A stretch of DNA of 64,000 nt from Shewanella piezotolerans WP3 (GTDB lineage: Bacteria > Pseudomonadota > Gammaproteobacteria > Enterobacterales > Shewanellaceae), in contig NC_011566.1 of the NCBI RefSeq assembly GCF_000014885.1, forward strand, positions 1,240,001 through 1,304,000. Reading direction: 5' to 3'. Position numbers and translations under genes: made by a program. The notes under the pieces were generated by a model. It was not told where the DNA came from. It ran no database searches and worked only from the letters and a program-made list of their open reading frames with translations. This document shows, one piece after another, positions 61,903 to 64,000 of the stretch (its first letter is position 1; each line of letters starts with the position of its first letter).

Positions 61903-62537
61903 TGAGAGCTGTCAGACTGATATTGATAGTCAAATTTTGGCATTGACCATTGGTAACGGATCGCTAGCATTCTAAAACAAAAACCAAACAAGACTGCAGT
62001 CGAAAGGCTTAACCACTCAACGACGCCATTGAACTTCATTAGCACATAGAGGGTTGCCGTGAGTAGTGCTACCAATGCATACAGCTCTTTCTTAAAAATA
62101 AGTGGTACTTGATTACATAATATGTCGCGAATAACGCCGCCAAAAACACCAGTAACAACGCCCATGACAATCGCGATTTCTGCGCTGTAACCTAGCATTA
62201 AGGTTTTTTGCGCACCAACGATTGAAAATACTGCCAGCCCAACAGCATCGATCGCCAGAAATAATCGCGATAGATAACGCATTAAAGGTGCGATCATCAC
62301 GGTCAGCAGGGATGCCGCCGCAATTGCGAGCAGATAGTGGGCATTTTCAATCCATATAATTGGATAGTTACCCAAGAGCATATCGCGAAGGGTGCCACCG
62401 CCAATTGCAGTAACGCAACCAATGATCACCACCCCAAATAGATCCATCTGTTTTTTTCCTGCGGCTAGGGCACCAGTCATTGCTTCCGCTAAGATACCGA
62501 TGAGCCACAAAGCACTAATTACTTTTACTTCCAACAT
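61899..62537 (-). CDS. TRIC/YicG-type inner membrane protein
   Basis: 212 residues from ATG 62537; GTG 62546 in frame adds three residues. About six to seven membrane helices in two similar halves, each with a glycine-rich turn (GGGTLRDMLLG, GGVIRDILCN), the UPF0126/TRIC pattern. Its ending QSDSSH-TAG uses the terminal bases of the element at 61620-61902 as stop codon, so the original C-terminus may have been longer. Ion selectivity unknown. Confidence 0.85.
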   Translation of the reverse strand: MLEVKVISALWLIGILAEAMTGALAAGKKQMDLFGVVIIGCVTAIGGGTLRDMLLGNYPIIWIENAHYLLAIAAASLLTVMIAPLMRYLSRLFLAIDAVGLAVFSIVGAQKTLMLGYSAEIAIVMGVVTGVFGGVIRDILCNQVPLIFKKELYALVALLTATLYVLMKFNGVVEWLSLSTAVLFGFCFRMLAIRYQWSMPKFDYQYQSDSSH

Positions 62538-62883
62538 AAAATGCACTAGCTAACTAAAAGGAAGCGAATTTTGCCCTCGTTTTGTCAATAAAGATAGTGA
62601 TTAAATTTATTTTTACCATTAAAAAAACTAATGCTTGTTGTGTTGTTGGTTGTCAGTATGGCTAGCTATGATAAGAGGTGTGATAAGTTTCACCCTGGTT
62701 TTACTTGTTGAGTGATATTAATGATGGTTGGTTATATTCATTTGCAAGGTGTTTTTTAGTGGGTGTAGGTTAAGGGCTGTTTATTTGTTGAGCTATCTAT
62801 TAATTTGGTGCTGGTGCTAGCGCCATAGGCACAGTAGTATTGGCCATTGAGTACGAAACACAATATCGATAATGAGGTCAGTA
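62538..62883. other. Gap between divergent channel and aldolase genes
   Basis: No gene seen. A CRP-like sequence lies at 62679-62694, and the ltaE ribosome site GAGG at 62873-62876. The rest is T- and G-rich without a clear motif. Confidence 0.4.
62679..62694. promoter_or_regulatory. CRP-like site between the divergent genes
   Basis: TGTGA-TAAGTT-TCACC matches nine of ten core CRP positions. It lies about 190 bases before ltaE and 140 before the channel gene, rather far from either start, so its use is uncertain. Confidence 0.35.
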
Positions 62884-63897
62884 ATGATAGATTTTCGCAG
62901 TGATACCGTCACTAAACCTACCGCGGCAATGCGCGCGGCTTTTGGCGTTGCAGAGGTCGGAGACGATGTATATGGTGATGATCCAAGCGTAAATTACCTT
63001 GAAGATATGGCGGCAGAAATGTTCGGTTTTGATGGTGCATTATTTACCTCATCAGGCACGCAAGCCAATTTACTTGCCTTAATGGGTCATTGTGAGCGCG
63101 GCGACGAATACCTGTGTGGCCAACAAGCGCACAACTATAAGTTTGAAGGTGGTGGCGCAGCTGTATTAGGCAGTATTCAACCGCAGCCATTAACTAACCA
63201 AGCTGATGGCAGTATTTTACTCACCGATATTGAAGCGGCAATTAAGCCAGATGACATCCATTTTGCCCGTACTCGATTATTGAGTTTGGAAAACACTATT
63301 GGCGGTAAAGTTGTGCCACAAGGCTATTTAGCCCAAGCACAGAGTTTGGCGTTTGAGAAGGGGCTAAAAATCCATCTTGATGGCGCTCGCGTGGCTAATG
63401 CTGCAGTTGCACAGAACTTACCCATTACTGAAATCACCCAATATTTCGACTCTGTTTCTATCTGTTTATCAAAGGGGCTATGCGCACCTGTCGGCTCAAT
63501 ATTGTTAGCCGATGAGCGCTTGATCAAAAAAGCCCGTCGCTGGCGAAAAGTATTAGGTGGGGGGATGCGCCAAGCGGGAATTTTGGCCGCGGCTGCGCAG
63601 TTAGCATTGACCGATCAAGTTGAACGATTGGCAGAAGATCATGATAACGCCAGCTACTTAGCGTCACAATTGTCAGCCATTAGCTGTTTCGATGTTGATA
63701 TGTCTTTAGTGCAGACCAATATGGTATTTGCCACTGTTGTTGGCGAGATAGATATTAATGTTGTCGCTAAAGAGCTTAAGCAAAAAGGGATACTCATTAG
63801 TGCCGGGAATACGTTACGTTTAGTCACTCATGCAGATATATCTCGTACTGATATCGATAGCTTTATTCGTGAGCTTAAAGTGATCTTACAGCGATAG
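62884..63897 (+). CDS. ltaE: Low-specificity L-threonine aldolase
   Basis: PLP enzyme cleaving L-threonine and L-allo-threonine to glycine and acetaldehyde. 337 residues (E. coli 333). N-terminal DFRSDTVTKPT, GDDVYGDDPSVN, HLDGARVANA and the PLP lysine K197 in CLSKGLCAPVGS. ATG 62884 follows GAGG; the earlier in-frame start at 62872 overlaps that ribosome site. Confidence 0.95.
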   Translation: MIDFRSDTVTKPTAAMRAAFGVAEVGDDVYGDDPSVNYLEDMAAEMFGFDGALFTSSGTQANLLALMGHCERGDEYLCGQQAHNYKFEGGGAAVLGSIQPQPLTNQADGSILLTDIEAAIKPDDIHFARTRLLSLENTIGGKVVPQGYLAQAQSLAFEKGLKIHLDGARVANAAVAQNLPITEITQYFDSVSICLSKGLCAPVGSILLADERLIKKARRWRKVLGGGMRQAGILAAAAQLALTDQVERLAEDHDNASYLASQLSAISCFDVDMSLVQTNMVFATVVGEIDINVVAKELKQKGILISAGNTLRLVTHADISRTDIDSFIRELKVILQR

Positions 63898-63933
63898 ATA
63901 ATGCCCGTTGCTTAACGTGCAGCTCAAATAATT

Positions 63934-63961
63934 AAAAGCCCCTAATAGCGAGGGGCTTTTT
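63934..63961 (+). terminator. Terminator after ltaE
   Basis: AAAAGCCCCT pairs with AGGGGCTTTT around seven bases, followed by T. Confidence 0.88.
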
Positions 63962-64000
63962 GTTTGTCGATTACCTCGTAGCTTCCCGAAAGATTAATGC

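Overview
The window reads as the chromosome of a marine, respiration-versatile gammaproteobacterium of the genus Shewanella. The evidence is the deoCABD operon next to ytjB/serB, a radA locus flanked by PilZ genes, the porin-phoB-phoR-pstS block, ubiUVT, rdgC, and a thiosulfate-sensing two-component system beside a PhsABC molybdoenzyme of the kind described in Shewanella halifaxensis. The species placement (halifaxensis/pealeana group) is inference. I saw no rRNA, tRNA, CRISPR array, prophage or transposase gene.

Layout. 0.3-4.8 kb: nucleoside catabolism operon deoC-deoA-deoB-deoD, with deoB frameshifted near its start. 4.8-5.1 kb: a palindromic miniature element. 5.1-8.0 kb: ytjB/smp divergent from serB, then an alpha/beta hydrolase. 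8.0-14.8 kb: thiosulfate respiration module thsR/thsS-phsABC, with paired palindromes and a CRP-type site before phsA. 14.8-19.9 kb: a large two-PilZ protein, radA, a small PilZ protein and a YgjV-type membrane protein. 20.0-25.0 kb: two paralogous outer-membrane barrels, an RhlE-type helicase, a lipoprotein and a glycine-zipper protein. 25.2-29.5 kb: two very small genes, a LysR regulator divergent from an unknown exported protein, and an NCS2 purine permease behind a long structured leader. 29.5-36.7 kb: a two-domain acyltransferase (OlsF-like), an LpxH-like phosphoesterase, a YjiH membrane protein, a PAS chemoreceptor and a DUF998 protein. 36.7-40.2 kb: ubiV/ubiU divergent from ubiT (oxygen-independent ubiquinone synthesis), then rdgC. 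40.5-44.9 kb: porin, phoB, phoR and a PstS-type protein behind a Pho box. 45.0-47.8 kb: a broken M9-type peptidase and an M1 aminopeptidase.

The most striking region is 47.77-49.38 kb. Four near-identical units of about 387 bp in tandem, plus one diverged unit, each carry on the minus strand a sigma-E-type promoter (GGAACT/GAACTT, then TCTGA/TCTAA at one fixed spacing) and end in a strong intrinsic terminator. I interpret this as a tandem array of envelope-stress small RNAs. All five share a short stretch complementary to ATGATGAAC, which is also the start-codon region of the porin gene in this window.

49.4-64.0 kb holds a glutathione peroxidase, a DUF4382 lipoprotein gene with an in-frame stop, a YfaZ-type protein, a 7TM protein with a degenerate GGDEF domain, rsmB-like, a prohibitin-like lipoprotein gene split by a miniature element, DUF2461, yaiI, an OmpA-family protein, mscS, a TRIC/YicG-type channel whose stop codon lies in a miniature element, and ltaE. 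Three kinds of non-coding palindromic elements are scattered here; two share terminal and internal sequence. Four genes in the window are broken by four different lesions: two frameshifts, one nonsense codon and one insertion.
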